A stretch of 59,076 bases of DNA from Gordonia gummivorans (GTDB lineage: Bacteria > Actinomycetota > Actinomycetes > Mycobacteriales > Mycobacteriaceae). A model generated the notes under the pieces. It was not told where the DNA came from. It saw only the letters and a program-made list of their open reading frames with translations, and made no database searches. The position numbers and the translations under genes are program-made. The stretch is taken from positions 1-59,076 of the forward strand of contig NZ_JAKWBF010000034.1 of assembly GCF_022513585.1 (NCBI RefSeq), given 5' to 3'. Below are positions 44,175 through 53,109 of the stretch, one piece after another (within the stretch, counting starts at the first letter, position 1; each line of letters starts with the position of its first letter).

Positions 44175-45070
44175 AGCAGATCTCCTGATACTGAGACGAA
44201 TTCGGCCTCGATGATCTCGATGACCGCGTCAACGACGGGATTGTCTTCGGAGGCGCGGCGGGCAAGGGCGAGCTCGATGGTCCCGGCGTCCGCGAGGTCG
44301 CGGATGACGATGCCGTCGATGGGGAGCGCGCGTACCGACGCCGGGACCACGGCGACACCCAGGCCGGCGGCGACCAACGCGAGCAGGACCGCCGTACCCG
44401 GGGCCTCGTGGTCGCGGCGCGGCACGAAATCGGCGGCGCGACAACTGCGCAGCACCGCTTCGTTGACCGCGGAATCGCGACTGCCGTACATGACGAACGA
44501 CTCGTTGCGCAGATCCGAAAGCGACACAACCGGTTCGACGGCGAGCCGGTGGTCGGCGGAGATCGCGAGGACCAGACGTTCGGCCTCCAGGGTGCGCACC
44601 TCGATGTCGTCGCCCACCGACGGCGGCCGGAGCAGCCCCAGGTTGATGGCACCGCTGCGAAGCGCGTCGCACTGTGCCGGGGTCAGCATGTCGGCCTGGA
44701 TGGCGACACCCACGTCGGGAAGTTCACGGTTCACCGCGCGCACGATGCGCGGCAGATGCGAGAAGGCTGCGGTACCGGTCAGACCGAGCCGGACCAGACC
44801 ACTGCGACCCGCAGCGATTCGCCGGACGCCGCGCACCGCGTCGTCGACACCGGCGAGGATGCGCTGAACCTCGTCGTAGAGGAACTCGCCGGCGGCTGTC
44901 GGGGTCACGCGACGCGTGGTGCGGGTGAACAGCGCGACATCCAGTTCGGCCTCGAGCTGGCGAATCGCATACGACAACGCCGGCTGCGCGACGTGGAGTT
45001 GCGCAGCCGCCTGCCCGAAATGGCAGGTCTCGGCCACCGCTGCGAAGTAGCGGAGATGACGCAGTTCCAT
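44171..45070 (-). CDS. catR: LysR-type regulator of the cat operon
   Basis: 299 residues with an N-terminal winged helix (MELRHLRYFAAVAETCHFGQAAAQLHVAQPALSYAIRQLEAEL) and a periplasmic-binding-like effector domain. The ATG at 45070 is used; longer readings extend into the benA promoter. As the first gene of catRBCA it is autoregulated with the enzymes it should activate, and it diverges from benA. cis,cis-Muconate or benzoate is the expected inducer for this type of regulator (family knowledge). Confidence 0.85.
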   Translation of the reverse strand: MELRHLRYFAAVAETCHFGQAAAQLHVAQPALSYAIRQLEAELDVALFTRTTRRVTPTAAGEFLYDEVQRILAGVDDAVRGVRRIAAGRSGLVRLGLTGTAAFSHLPRIVRAVNRELPDVGVAIQADMLTPAQCDALRSGAINLGLLRPPSVGDDIEVRTLEAERLVLAISADHRLAVEPVVSLSDLRNESFVMYGSRDSAVNEAVLRSCRAADFVPRRDHEAPGTAVLLALVAAGLGVAVVPASVRALPIDGIVIRDLADAGTIELALARRASEDNPVVDAVIEIIEAEFVSVSGDLL

Positions 45071-45185
45071 GTGATCCGGCTTCCGATGGGGGCTGTGGCT
45101 GCCGTCGCACCACCTAGTGTGACGCGCGACACGTGCTTTCACGGTAAGACCGCGATACATAACGCACAAGGACTTGTTTTCGCGT

Positions 45186-45210
45186 TATTGATCGATTGTG
45201 ACGATCAATA
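45186..45210. promoter_or_regulatory. Perfect inverted repeat in the catR-benA intergenic region
   Basis: TATTGATCG (45186-45194), 7-bp spacer ATTGTGA, CGATCAATA (45202-45210). Lies 116 bp upstream of catR and 92 bp upstream of benA. Typical size and spacing of a LysR or other dimer site; its right arm also contains CGATCAAT of the ben module, so the two sites overlap. Confidence 0.6.
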
Positions 45211-45250
45211 GGACTCGTGTCCGGGACTAGGTATTTACCTAGTGTGATCG
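45202..45250 (+). promoter_or_regulatory. Conserved ben promoter module upstream of benA
   Basis: CGATCAAT at 45202 and GGACTAGG-ta-TTT-a-CC-ta-GTGTGATCG at 45224-45250, same order and 22-bp offset as at benK (28857-28905). The second block contains a perfect 8-bp inverted repeat, ACTAGGTA-TT-TACCTAGT (45226-45243). Ends 51 bp before the benA ATG. A further half site, CCTAGTGTGA, is at 45113-45122. Confidence 0.7.
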
Positions 45251-45301
45251 GCAGCACAAAGTGTCAGTGTGCAAGAGACAGCCCATAGGAGGACTCTGCA
45301 C

Positions 45302-46726
45302 ATGACCACTTCCTTGCCCCGCCCGACGCAGGCCCACACCCCCCTGCCGGCCCATCTCGGCCACGTCTCGTCTGTTCTGTCGGATGCGGTGATCGACGAC
45401 CGCGACGCCGGCGTGTACCGCGCCAACCGCCGGATCTTCACCGACGACGAGATCTTCGAACTGGAGATGAAGCACATCTTCGAGGGCAACTGGCTCTACC
45501 TCGCGCATGAGAGCCAGGTCGCCGAACCCGGCGACTACTTCACCACCTACATCGGCCGTCAGCCCGTGGTGATCACCCGCGGCAAGGACGGCGAGCTGCA
45601 CTGCCTGATCAACGCGTGTGCCCACCGCGGCGCCATGATCTGCCGTCGCAAGACCGACAACCGCACCACGCTCACCTGCCCGTTCCATGGTTGGACGTTC
45701 CGCAACGACGGCACCCTGCTGAAGGTCAAGGATCCCGACGACGCCGGATACCCGGAGACGTTCAACGTCAACGGGTCACACAACATGACCAAGGTGCCCC
45801 GCTTCGACAGCTATCGGGGCTTCCTGTTCGGCAGCATCAACCCCGACGTCGTAGAACTCAGTGACCATCTGGGCGACACCACCAAGATCATCGATATGCT
45901 CGTCGACCAGTCCCCCGACGGGCTCGAGGTGCTACGCGGATCGTCGACCTACACCTACGACGGCAACTGGAAGGTGCAGGCGGAGAACGGCGCCGACGGC
46001 TACCACGTCACCGCGACGCACTGGAACTACGCCGCCACCACGTCGCGGCGCAACACCGGTGAATCCAAGAACGACACCAAGGCGCTCGACGCCGGCAGCT
46101 GGGGCAAGTCCGGTGGTGGCTACTGGTCCTATCCCAACGGCCACCTGTGCCTGTGGACGATGGCCGCCAACCCCGAAGACCGCCCGCTGTGGGACAAGAT
46201 GGATCTTCTCAAGGAGAAGTTCGGGGATGCCAAGGGCGAGTTCATGGTCAAGGGGTCACGCAACCTCTGCCTCTACCCCAACGTGTATCTGATGGACCAG
46301 TTCTCCACGCAGATCCGGCATTTCCGGCCGATCGCGCCGGACAAGACCGAGGTCACCATCTACTGCATCGCACCCAAGGGTGAGAGCGATGCGGCTCGTG
46401 CACATCGCATCCGGCAGTACGAGGACTTCTTCAACGCCTCCGGTATGGCCACCCCCGACGATCTCGAAGAGTTCCGGTCCTGCCAGCTGACCTTCCGTGC
46501 GCAGGCCGCACCCTGGAACGACATGAGCCGCGGCGCCGAGCACTGGCTGACCGGTCCCGACAAGGTCGCCGAATCCCTGGACATGTCCGGTGTCATCTCG
46601 TCCGGCGTCAAGAACGAGGACGAGGGCCTGTACCCGATCCAGCACGGCTACTGGCTCACCACCATGCAGGCCGCCCTGGAAGCCGAAGAAGCGGCAACCG
46701 ATCAGTGTGGCGCAGAGGGGAACTGA
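45302..46726 (+). CDS. benA: Benzoate 1,2-dioxygenase, alpha (large) subunit
   Basis: 474 residues. The Rieske [2Fe-2S] centre has C106-A-H108 and C126-PF-H129 ([26 protein letters not shown]). The catalytic domain contains the mononuclear-iron motif in [18 protein letters not shown] 45302 has AGGAGG 9 bp upstream; the in-frame codon at 45269 lies inside the promoter leader. With BenB it forms the oxygenase that adds O2 to benzoate, giving 1,6-dihydroxycyclohexa-2,4-diene-1-carboxylate. Divergent from catR. Confidence 0.95.
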   Translation: MTTSLPRPTQAHTPLPAHLGHVSSVLSDAVIDDRDAGVYRANRRIFTDDEIFELEMKHIFEGNWLYLAHESQVAEPGDYFTTYIGRQPVVITRGKDGELHCLINACAHRGAMICRRKTDNRTTLTCPFHGWTFRNDGTLLKVKDPDDAGYPETFNVNGSHNMTKVPRFDSYRGFLFGSINPDVVELSDHLGDTTKIIDMLVDQSPDGLEVLRGSSTYTYDGNWKVQAENGADGYHVTATHWNYAATTSRRNTGESKNDTKALDAGSWGKSGGGYWSYPNGHLCLWTMAANPEDRPLWDKMDLLKEKFGDAKGEFMVKGSRNLCLYPNVYLMDQFSTQIRHFRPIAPDKTEVTIYCIAPKGESDAARAHRIRQYEDFFNASGMATPDDLEEFRSCQLTFRAQAAPWNDMSRGAEHWLTGPDKVAESLDMSGVISSGVKNEDEGLYPIQHGYWLTTMQAALEAEEAATDQCGAEGN

Positions 46727-46732
46727 CCTCCG

Positions 46733-47266
46733 ATGACTACTACCCAGCCCACCCCCACCGCCACCGGATCGAACAAGCTGATCACGCAGAACGCGATCGA
46801 GCAGTTCCTCTACCGCGAGGCCCGCTACCTCGACGACCGCGAGTTCGAGAAGTGGCTGGAATGCTACGCCGACGACGTCGTCTACTGGATGCCGTCGTGG
46901 GACGATCGCGACCGGCTCGTCGAGAACCCGCAACGCGAGATCTCGCTCATCTACTACCCCAACAAGGGTGGCCTGGAAGACCGGGTCTTCCGCATCCGTA
47001 CCGAACGTTCTTCGGCCACATCGCTTCCCGAGCCTCGGACCAGCCACAACATCAGCAACGTTGAGGTCATCGAGCGGCGCGGCGACCTCGTCGACGTCCG
47101 ATTCAACTGGCACACCATGTATTTCCGGTACAACACGGTGGATCCGTATTACGGTACGTCGTTCTACACGATCGACTTCTCCGGCGACCAGCCCCTGATC
47201 CGACGCAAGACCGTGGTCCTGAAGAACGACTACATCCACCACGTGGTGGACATCTACCACTTCTGA
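46733..47266 (+). CDS. benB: Benzoate 1,2-dioxygenase, beta (small) subunit
   Basis: 177 residues with the NTF2-like cone of ring-hydroxylating dioxygenase small subunits. ITQNAIEQFLYREARYLDDREFEKWLECYADDVVYWMPSW is characteristic, ending KNDYIHHVVDIYHF. It is structural, completing the alpha3beta3 oxygenase. 6 bp after benA, 8 bp before the benC-benD gene; a GGGG site overlaps the end of benA. Confidence 0.95.
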   Translation: MTTTQPTPTATGSNKLITQNAIEQFLYREARYLDDREFEKWLECYADDVVYWMPSWDDRDRLVENPQREISLIYYPNKGGLEDRVFRIRTERSSATSLPEPRTSHNISNVEVIERRGDLVDVRFNWHTMYFRYNTVDPYYGTSFYTIDFSGDQPLIRRKTVVLKNDYIHHVVDIYHF

Positions 47267-47274
47267 GGTATGTC

Positions 47275-50031
47275 ATGACAGTCACGACCGATCGGTCGGC
47301 CGGTTCGGGAGCTCCGTTGCCGGTCGACGCGACGACACACCAAGTCGCGCTGAGTTTCGAGGACGGCGTCACCCGGTTCATCACCTGCCGCGACGATCAG
47401 ACCGTCGCCGACGCGTCCTACCGGCAGCGGATCAACATCCCGCTCGACTGCCGCGACGGTGCGTGCGGAACCTGCAAGGCGTTCTGCGAGTCCGGTGAGT
47501 ACGACGGCGGAACCTACATCGAGGACGCGCTGAGCGAGTCGGAGTCGGCCGACGGCTACGCGCTGCCCTGCTGCATGAAGCCGAAATCCGATCTGGTGCT
47601 GCAGATCGCCGCCACCTCCGACATCGCCAAGACCCAGGCCGCCACGTTCGACGGCAAACTCGTCGACCTCGAACGCCTGTCGGAGTCGACGGTGCGTGTC
47701 AGCGTCGACATCGAGAATCGCGGCGCCCTAGCGTTCCTGCCCGGACAGTACGTCAACTTCGCCGTCCCGGGAACCGATGACGGCGAAGGCAATCCGCTGA
47801 CGCGCTCGTACTCCTTTGCCAACGGTCCACACGAGGAACGGCTGACGTTCCTGGTGAAGCTGACCCCGGGCGGGGTGATGTCGACCTATCTCACCGAACG
47901 GGCACGGGTCGGTGACGCGATCAGCTTCACCGGACCCCACGGGTCGTTCTTCCTCCGCGAATCCTCACGTCCGGTATTGCTTCTCGCCGGTGGAACCGGT
48001 CTGGCCCCGATTCTGTCGATGCTGCGCAAACTGCACGACGACAACAGTCCGCGCAAGGCGCATCTCATCTACGGCGTCTCCACCGACACCGACCTGGTGG
48101 CCATCGACGAGATCGAATACTTCGCCTCCGAGCTGCCCGGACTCACCTGGGACCACTGCGTCTCGGACCCGAACACCAAGGCGCCCAACCAGGGTTACGT
48201 GATGAGTTTGATCCGCGACGAACATCTCTACGACGGAGATGTCGCCGTCTATCTGTGCGGGCCGCCGCCGATGGTCGAGTCGGTGCGCACGCACATCGCC
48301 GACGCCGGGATCGAGCCCACCGGTTTCTACTACGAGAAATTCGCCCTCGCCGATGCACCTAAGGATGCGCCCGTCGACGATGCTGCACCGGTTACGGCCG
48401 AACCCACCGCCACCGAGACTGTTGTCGAGGAACTCCTCACCTCACCGGATGCTCGCGCGATCGCCGGCCAGATGACCCTGCCGAGCGCCGAGATCGACCC
48501 GCTGGCGGCATCGGTCTCGACCACGCTAGACGGGGATTCGTTGTTGCGCATAGCCGGTCAGCAGGTCTGGACGGCCGACGCGACCGCGGGAACTCTCGAC
48601 GCCGACGACGGAACACTGCTGCCGCATCCGGCCCGGGCAATCGCCGGGCAGGAAGTGTTCACCCCGACCGACACCGAACCGCTCGCGGCGCCGGAACCGC
48701 CCGTCGCACCTGCGGTGACCGAACCGATTGCCGCAGCAGCCCCTACGACGGTAGGTTCGCAGGGCTACCAGATCGGTGAAGAGCACCCCGGCGTGCACGA
48801 ATCCGACGCGCTGTTCGAGGCACGAGCAGCGTTGGAACTCGGCGCCCTCGAACTCACCTTCGGCCGCCTGACCACCGGACAGCTCACCGGATACCGGCTC
48901 CTCGCCGAGGCGACGATGCCGTTCGTCGCCGGCGACCGGTTTGTCGACGCGGCCGAATACACCGAGACCAATGCCAACTTCCACGATTACCTGTTCACGC
49001 TGACCGGCAACAGTCATCTGCTCGAGGCGTATTCGGCGCTCGGAGTCAAAGGCCGGATGGGCGAGGTGCTGCGCAACGCCACCTGGTGTCATCCACTCTG
49101 CGCCCAGGACCATGTCGACATCGTCGAGGCCTTCGCATCCGGCGACCGCGACAAGGCGCGGGCACTGATCACCGCACACGCCGACCGCTCCAAGCAGACC
49201 ATGCGCCGGGCAATGGCAGACGAACTCGCCTCACGCCGACCACGATTCGTGACACCCGGCCGATTCGCCGGGAAGGTCGTCGTGGTCACCGGCGCCGCTC
49301 AGGGCATCGGCGCCCAGACCGCGCGTCGCATCGCCGCCGAGGGCGGAACCCTGGTCCTCGCCGACCGCTCCGATCTGGTCTCCGAGCTCGCCGACGAACT
49401 CCGTTCCGACACCGCGACTCTCGCGGTCAATGCTGATCTCGAGCACTACTCCGGTGCCACCTCGATCGTCGAGCAGGCATTGGCGGCCTACGGTCGCGTC
49501 GACGTGCTCATCAACAATGTCGGCGGCGCAATCAATTTCAAACCGTTCACCGAGTTCACCGACGACGAGATCCGCGCCGAGGTCGATCGCTCGCTGATGA
49601 CGACCTTGTACATGTGCCGCGCGGTCCTGCCGGGCATGGTGGAACGCAGCGACGGCGTCATCGTCAACGTGTCGTCGGCCGCCACCCGCGGCATCAACCG
49701 CATTCCGTACTCGGCCGCGAAGGGCGGCATCAATGCGATCACCGCGTCGCTGGCCGTCGAGTACGCCGAGCACGGCATACGGGTGACGGCGACGGCGCCC
49801 GGCGGCACCGAAGCGCCGCCACGCCGGATCTCGCGGGGAACTCCGGAACCGCGCAACGAGATCGAATCGCGGTGGTTCCAGGCCCACATCGACCAGACCA
49901 TCGACTCGTCACTGCTCAAGCGGTACGGGACACTGGACGAACAGGCGGCCGCGATCTGCTTCCTGGCCTCCGACGAGGCGTCCTACATCACCGGGACTGT
50001 CCTGCCGGTCGCGGGCGGCGATCTCGGATAA
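47275..50031 (+). CDS. benC-benD: Fusion of benzoate dioxygenase reductase, FCD domain and diol dehydrogenase
   Basis: One open frame of 918 residues, no internal stop. (1) Residues 20-112: plant-type ferredoxin, Cys at C59, C64, C67 and C99. (2) 125-355: reductase with RSYS (177-180) for FAD, LLLAGGTGLAPILSML (236-250) and YLCGPPPMVE (326-335) for NADH; together this is BenC. (3) 390-480: Pro/Ala-rich linker of three 30-residue repeats with IAGQ at 396, 426 and 456. (4) 512-648: FCD domain like the sensor part of GntR regulators but without its HTH; His at H570, H613 and H635. (5) 664-918: SDR (VTGAAQGIGA, NNVGGAINFKPF, YSAAKGG) matching BenD, which oxidises the cis-diol to catechol. Electrons for BenAB come from parts 1-2. 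Confidence 0.92.
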   Translation: MTVTTDRSAGSGAPLPVDATTHQVALSFEDGVTRFITCRDDQTVADASYRQRINIPLDCRDGACGTCKAFCESGEYDGGTYIEDALSESESADGYALPCCMKPKSDLVLQIAATSDIAKTQAATFDGKLVDLERLSESTVRVSVDIENRGALAFLPGQYVNFAVPGTDDGEGNPLTRSYSFANGPHEERLTFLVKLTPGGVMSTYLTERARVGDAISFTGPHGSFFLRESSRPVLLLAGGTGLAPILSMLRKLHDDNSPRKAHLIYGVSTDTDLVAIDEIEYFASELPGLTWDHCVSDPNTKAPNQGYVMSLIRDEHLYDGDVAVYLCGPPPMVESVRTHIADAGIEPTGFYYEKFALADAPKDAPVDDAAPVTAEPTATETVVEELLTSPDARAIAGQMTLPSAEIDPLAASVSTTLDGDSLLRIAGQQVWTADATAGTLDADDGTLLPHPARAIAGQEVFTPTDTEPLAAPEPPVAPAVTEPIAAAAPTTVGSQGYQIGEEHPGVHESDALFEARAALELGALELTFGRLTTGQLTGYRLLAEATMPFVAGDRFVDAAEYTETNANFHDYLFTLTGNSHLLEAYSALGVKGRMGEVLRNATWCHPLCAQDHVDIVEAFASGDRDKARALITAHADRSKQTMRRAMADELASRRPRFVTPGRFAGKVVVVTGAAQGIGAQTARRIAAEGGTLVLADRSDLVSELADELRSDTATLAVNADLEHYSGATSIVEQALAAYGRVDVLINNVGGAINFKPFTEFTDDEIRAEVDRSLMTTLYMCRAVLPGMVERSDGVIVNVSSAATRGINRIPYSAAKGGINAITASLAVEYAEHGIRVTATAPGGTEAPPRRISRGTPEPRNEIESRWFQAHIDQTIDSSLLKRYGTLDEQAAAICFLASDEASYITGTVLPVAGGDLG

Positions 50032-50213
50032 GTCGACACCCGCCGCAATAGTGTCGTGTGTCAGAAATTCGCTGCTGGGTCCGGCGAACCAGTTGGATGC
50101 ATCGCAAGGCGGCGGAGGAGTCAGGTACTGGTTGTACCTGCGACGACGCCAACGAAGCGAGGCGCCAGCTGGGCGGCGGAACCGGCAACGAATTTCTGAT
50201 TCACGGCACTAGC

Positions 50214-52877
50214 ATGGGACGGGTGAGCAGGGCACGGTGTGTGGGTCGTGACGCCGAACTCGGCGCCATCGCCGACGAACTCGTGCGCGCCCGATCCGGT
50301 GTCCGGTGGGTGTCGGTGACCGGTGACCCGGGAATCGGGACGAGCACCCTCTTGCGGGAAGTCGCCCACGCCACCGACGCAACCGTCTTCGCCGCCACCG
50401 CACTGGAAGCCGAGCAGGGCATGGCCGGAGCCGCGCTCGCCCAGTTACTCCAGCAGGAACCCACTGCTGTCCCGGCGATGGCCGAGGCACTCCTCGCACG
50501 TGTGTCCAGCGAGGCGGTGTCGCTCGTCGTCATCGACGACGCGCATCTGGCCGACGACGAATCGTGGGAGACACTCACCGGCATCCTGGCCCGGCATCGC
50601 GATCTGCGGGTCCTCGTGGTGGCCGGAGCGACGGCCCGGTTTGCATCCGACATTCTCAAGAATCGGTTCTTCGACAACGAGCTACGTCTGGGCGGGCTCG
50701 ACGCCGAGGCCGTGTCCGAGATCGTGCATGATCGCGGCATCATCCTGCACCCGTCCATGCGTGAGGATCTGTGGCGCCACACCATGGGCAATCCACGCGA
50801 TCTGATCGGACTTCTCGACGAGTCGCCCCGCGCGCTGTGGTCGCAGCCCGGCGGGGATCTGCCTGCACCCGAGCATGTTCGAGCCGACATCCGGGCGCGG
50901 CTCGACGCCTGCCCTGACGACGGCCGACGTCTCATCGAGGCCTTCGCCGTCCTCGACGACGGTCAATCACTCACCGTCGCAGCAGCCTTGGCGGAGGCTG
51001 AGGATACCTTCGCCGCGGCCGATCATGCGCTGGCGACCGGTTTGCTCACGCGCTCCGCCGATCTCGCCCCTGCCCAGGTCGGACTCGCGCTGCGCAGCCC
51101 GCTCGTGCGGGCCGCGGTCATCGACGCGATGGGCTTGCAGGCGACCGCCGACGCACATCGACGTGCAGCCGAGATCGTCCCGGATCCTGTTGCTCGACTG
51201 CACCATCGGGTCGCGGCAACCCCGGACGCAGACCCGGCGCTGGCCGACGAGCTCGACGAACTGGCCCGCGCACGCGCCGCAGAGGGCGCCTGGCGCGAGG
51301 CCGCCACCCTGCTCCGCCAGTCAAGCCGCATCACACAGGAAGGACTCAAGAGCGACGAACGCGTCACCCGTTCCGTCGATGCCCTGCTCTCGGCAGGCGA
51401 TTGTTCGGCTGCTGCCACACTCATCCCGTCGGTGGAGTCGCTGCGCGAAACGCCGCTCCGCAATGCCACACTCGCCTACCTCGCCATTCTGCGTGGGCGC
51501 GCCACCGAAGCCGAGGTGCGTCTCGACCGAGCCTGGGCCATCGTCAATCCCGAACGCGAGCCCGACATCGCCGCACTGATCGCAGGACGCCGGGTACTGC
51601 ACGCCCTCATCCGCGGGCAGGGTACCGAACTCATCGACTGGGTGGATCGGGCCGTCGCCCTCACCGGACCGGACTCGCCGGCGGGCGTCGAAGCCACCGT
51701 CATCAGGGGTCTCGGCGAAGCCTGGGCCGGACGCCCCACCGAAGGTGTGACGACGTATGCGCAACTGTCCGAGGTCATCCGGCATGGCGCCCAGGCACAG
51801 AGGGCCGTCATGGGGCGGGGTTGGCTCGAGTACGGGATCGACGATCTCGACGTCGCGCGTGCCAGCCTGGAGACCGCGGTGTCGATGGCCCGACTCGGTG
51901 GATCGGACCGGATCACGCTGTGGTCGCTTGCCTGGCTCGCGCGGGTCCGATTCATCATCGGCGACTGGGACGCCGCCTTCCACACCGCAACCCAGGGACG
52001 CGATCTGGCCACCACGAGCGGCATCACCATCGCCACTCCACTTCTCGAATGGACTGTCGCGCAGATTCATTCGCTGCTTGGCCGCTGGGACGACGCCCAT
52101 GCGGCGGTGCGTCGCGCCGAAGCCGTCGGCACCGACTACCCCAGCATGGAGATCCCCGCGCGGCTCGCGCGCGCCCAGGTGGCCGAGGCCGCTGCCGACT
52201 ATGCGACCGTGATCCACGAGTTGGGACCACTGCCTCGTCTGGCCCGCAGCGTCCCAGCGCTGGTCGAGCCCGGCTTCTGGCCGTGGGTCGACACCTTGGC
52301 GAATGCCCTTGTCCTGGAGGGACGTCTCGACGACGCCGACGCACTGCTCACTCCACATGAGAAGCGCGCCGACGAACGCAAACACCCGTCGGCCTCCGCG
52401 CGCCTCGGATACGCGCGTGGCCGGCTGCTCGGCGCGAGCGGTGACATCAACGGTGCGCGACACGTCTTCGAGCGGGCCGTCGAACTACTGCTGCCCGGAC
52501 CCAACCGCTACGATCTGGCCCGGGTCAACTTCGCTTACGGCCAGACGCTGCGCCGAGCAGGCAAACGACGAGATGCCGACCGCGTCATGTCCATCGCGCG
52601 CGAGACGTATCTCGGACTCGGCGCCCAGACCTATGTCGACCGATGCGATCGCGAACTGAAGGCCGGTGGCCTGCACACCTCCCCCGTGACCCGTCACGAC
52701 GTGAGCCTTACACCTCAGGAAGAGTCTGTCACAGCCCTTGTCGCGCAGGGCCTTTCCAACAAGGAAGTGGCTGCCGAGTTATTCATCTCCACCAAGACCG
52801 TCCAGTACCACCTCACCCGAATCTACGCCAAACTCGGATTGCGTTCCCGCGCAGAGCTTGTCGCGAGTCATCACTGA
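50214..52877 (+). CDS. benR: ATPase-LuxR (LAL-like) regulator, probable ben regulator
   Basis: 887 residues. N-terminal ATPase-like domain: the Walker A reads GDPGIGTST (T43 in place of Lys), Walker B-like LVVIDDAHLADD. A helical repeat region fills the middle, and a C-terminal LuxR HTH (LTPQEESVTALVAQGLSNKEVAAELFISTKTVQYHLTRIYAKLGLRSR) ends the protein. It lies directly after the ben genes. In Corynebacterium glutamicum the LuxR-type BenR sits in the same place and activates ben genes, the basis for the symbol. ATG 50214 chosen; an upstream in-frame codon at 50058 overlaps the end-of-ben leader. Confidence 0.72.
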   Translation: MGRVSRARCVGRDAELGAIADELVRARSGVRWVSVTGDPGIGTSTLLREVAHATDATVFAATALEAEQGMAGAALAQLLQQEPTAVPAMAEALLARVSSEAVSLVVIDDAHLADDESWETLTGILARHRDLRVLVVAGATARFASDILKNRFFDNELRLGGLDAEAVSEIVHDRGIILHPSMREDLWRHTMGNPRDLIGLLDESPRALWSQPGGDLPAPEHVRADIRARLDACPDDGRRLIEAFAVLDDGQSLTVAAALAEAEDTFAAADHALATGLLTRSADLAPAQVGLALRSPLVRAAVIDAMGLQATADAHRRAAEIVPDPVARLHHRVAATPDADPALADELDELARARAAEGAWREAATLLRQSSRITQEGLKSDERVTRSVDALLSAGDCSAAATLIPSVESLRETPLRNATLAYLAILRGRATEAEVRLDRAWAIVNPEREPDIAALIAGRRVLHALIRGQGTELIDWVDRAVALTGPDSPAGVEATVIRGLGEAWAGRPTEGVTTYAQLSEVIRHGAQAQRAVMGRGWLEYGIDDLDVARASLETAVSMARLGGSDRITLWSLAWLARVRFIIGDWDAAFHTATQGRDLATTSGITIATPLLEWTVAQIHSLLGRWDDAHAAVRRAEAVGTDYPSMEIPARLARAQVAEAAADYATVIHELGPLPRLARSVPALVEPGFWPWVDTLANALVLEGRLDDADALLTPHEKRADERKHPSASARLGYARGRLLGASGDINGARHVFERAVELLLPGPNRYDLARVNFAYGQTLRRAGKRRDADRVMSIARETYLGLGAQTYVDRCDRELKAGGLHTSPVTRHDVSLTPQEESVTALVAQGLSNKEVAAELFISTKTVQYHLTRIYAKLGLRSRAELVASHH

Positions 52878-52900
52878 CTGACCGCCACCCCGTGCCCCCC

Positions 52901-52963
52901 ACTGCTGGTTGAGCAGACCCGGAGCGCCAGCGGAGGGCCGTCGTCGAAACCCGGCGAGACGAC
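52901..52963 (+). repeat. Degenerate REP-like repeat copy
   Basis: ACTGCTGGTTGAGCAG at its left and CGTCGAAACCCGGCGAGACGA at its right; the middle diverges from the other copies. Direct orientation relative to the copy at 53011. Located between benR and the GIY-YIG element. Confidence 0.75.
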
Positions 52964-53010
52964 AATATCGGCACCCTGTGGACAACGAGCGGCGACTCTC
53001 GCGAGCACCC

Positions 53011-53093
53011 ACTGCTGGTTGAGTAGCGACGAGCGAGCCTGCGAGCCCGCCGCGTATCGAAACCCGGTGAGACGAGAATGTCCCCAGCAACAA
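53011..53093 (+). repeat. REP-like repeat, left copy of the GIY-YIG element
   Basis: 83 bp: ACTGCTGGTTGAGTAGCGAC, an internal palindromic GAGCGAGCCTGCGAGC segment, CGCGTATCGAAACCCGGTGAG and an inner end AATGTCCCCAGCAAC. Inverted relative to 53457-53537; the outer ends match over ACTGCTGGT and GAGTAGCGACG with a single change between them. Confidence 0.85.
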
Positions 53094-53109
53094 CCTAATC
53101 AGAACGCGC

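Noticed and set aside
45269..45301. Longer benA start at 45269
   Set aside because: The 11 extra residues lie in the leader; AGGAGG before ATG 45302 and the conserved N-terminus favour the shorter protein.
48340..48810. Possible frameshift or lost stop between benC and benD
   Set aside because: The frame continues through a structured linker and an FCD-like domain of normal length; a simple lost stop would not add a folded domain.
50058..50213. Longer benR start at 50058
   Set aside because: The 52 added residues are Arg/Cys-rich, unconserved in type, and precede the natural start at 50214; no ribosome site at 50058.
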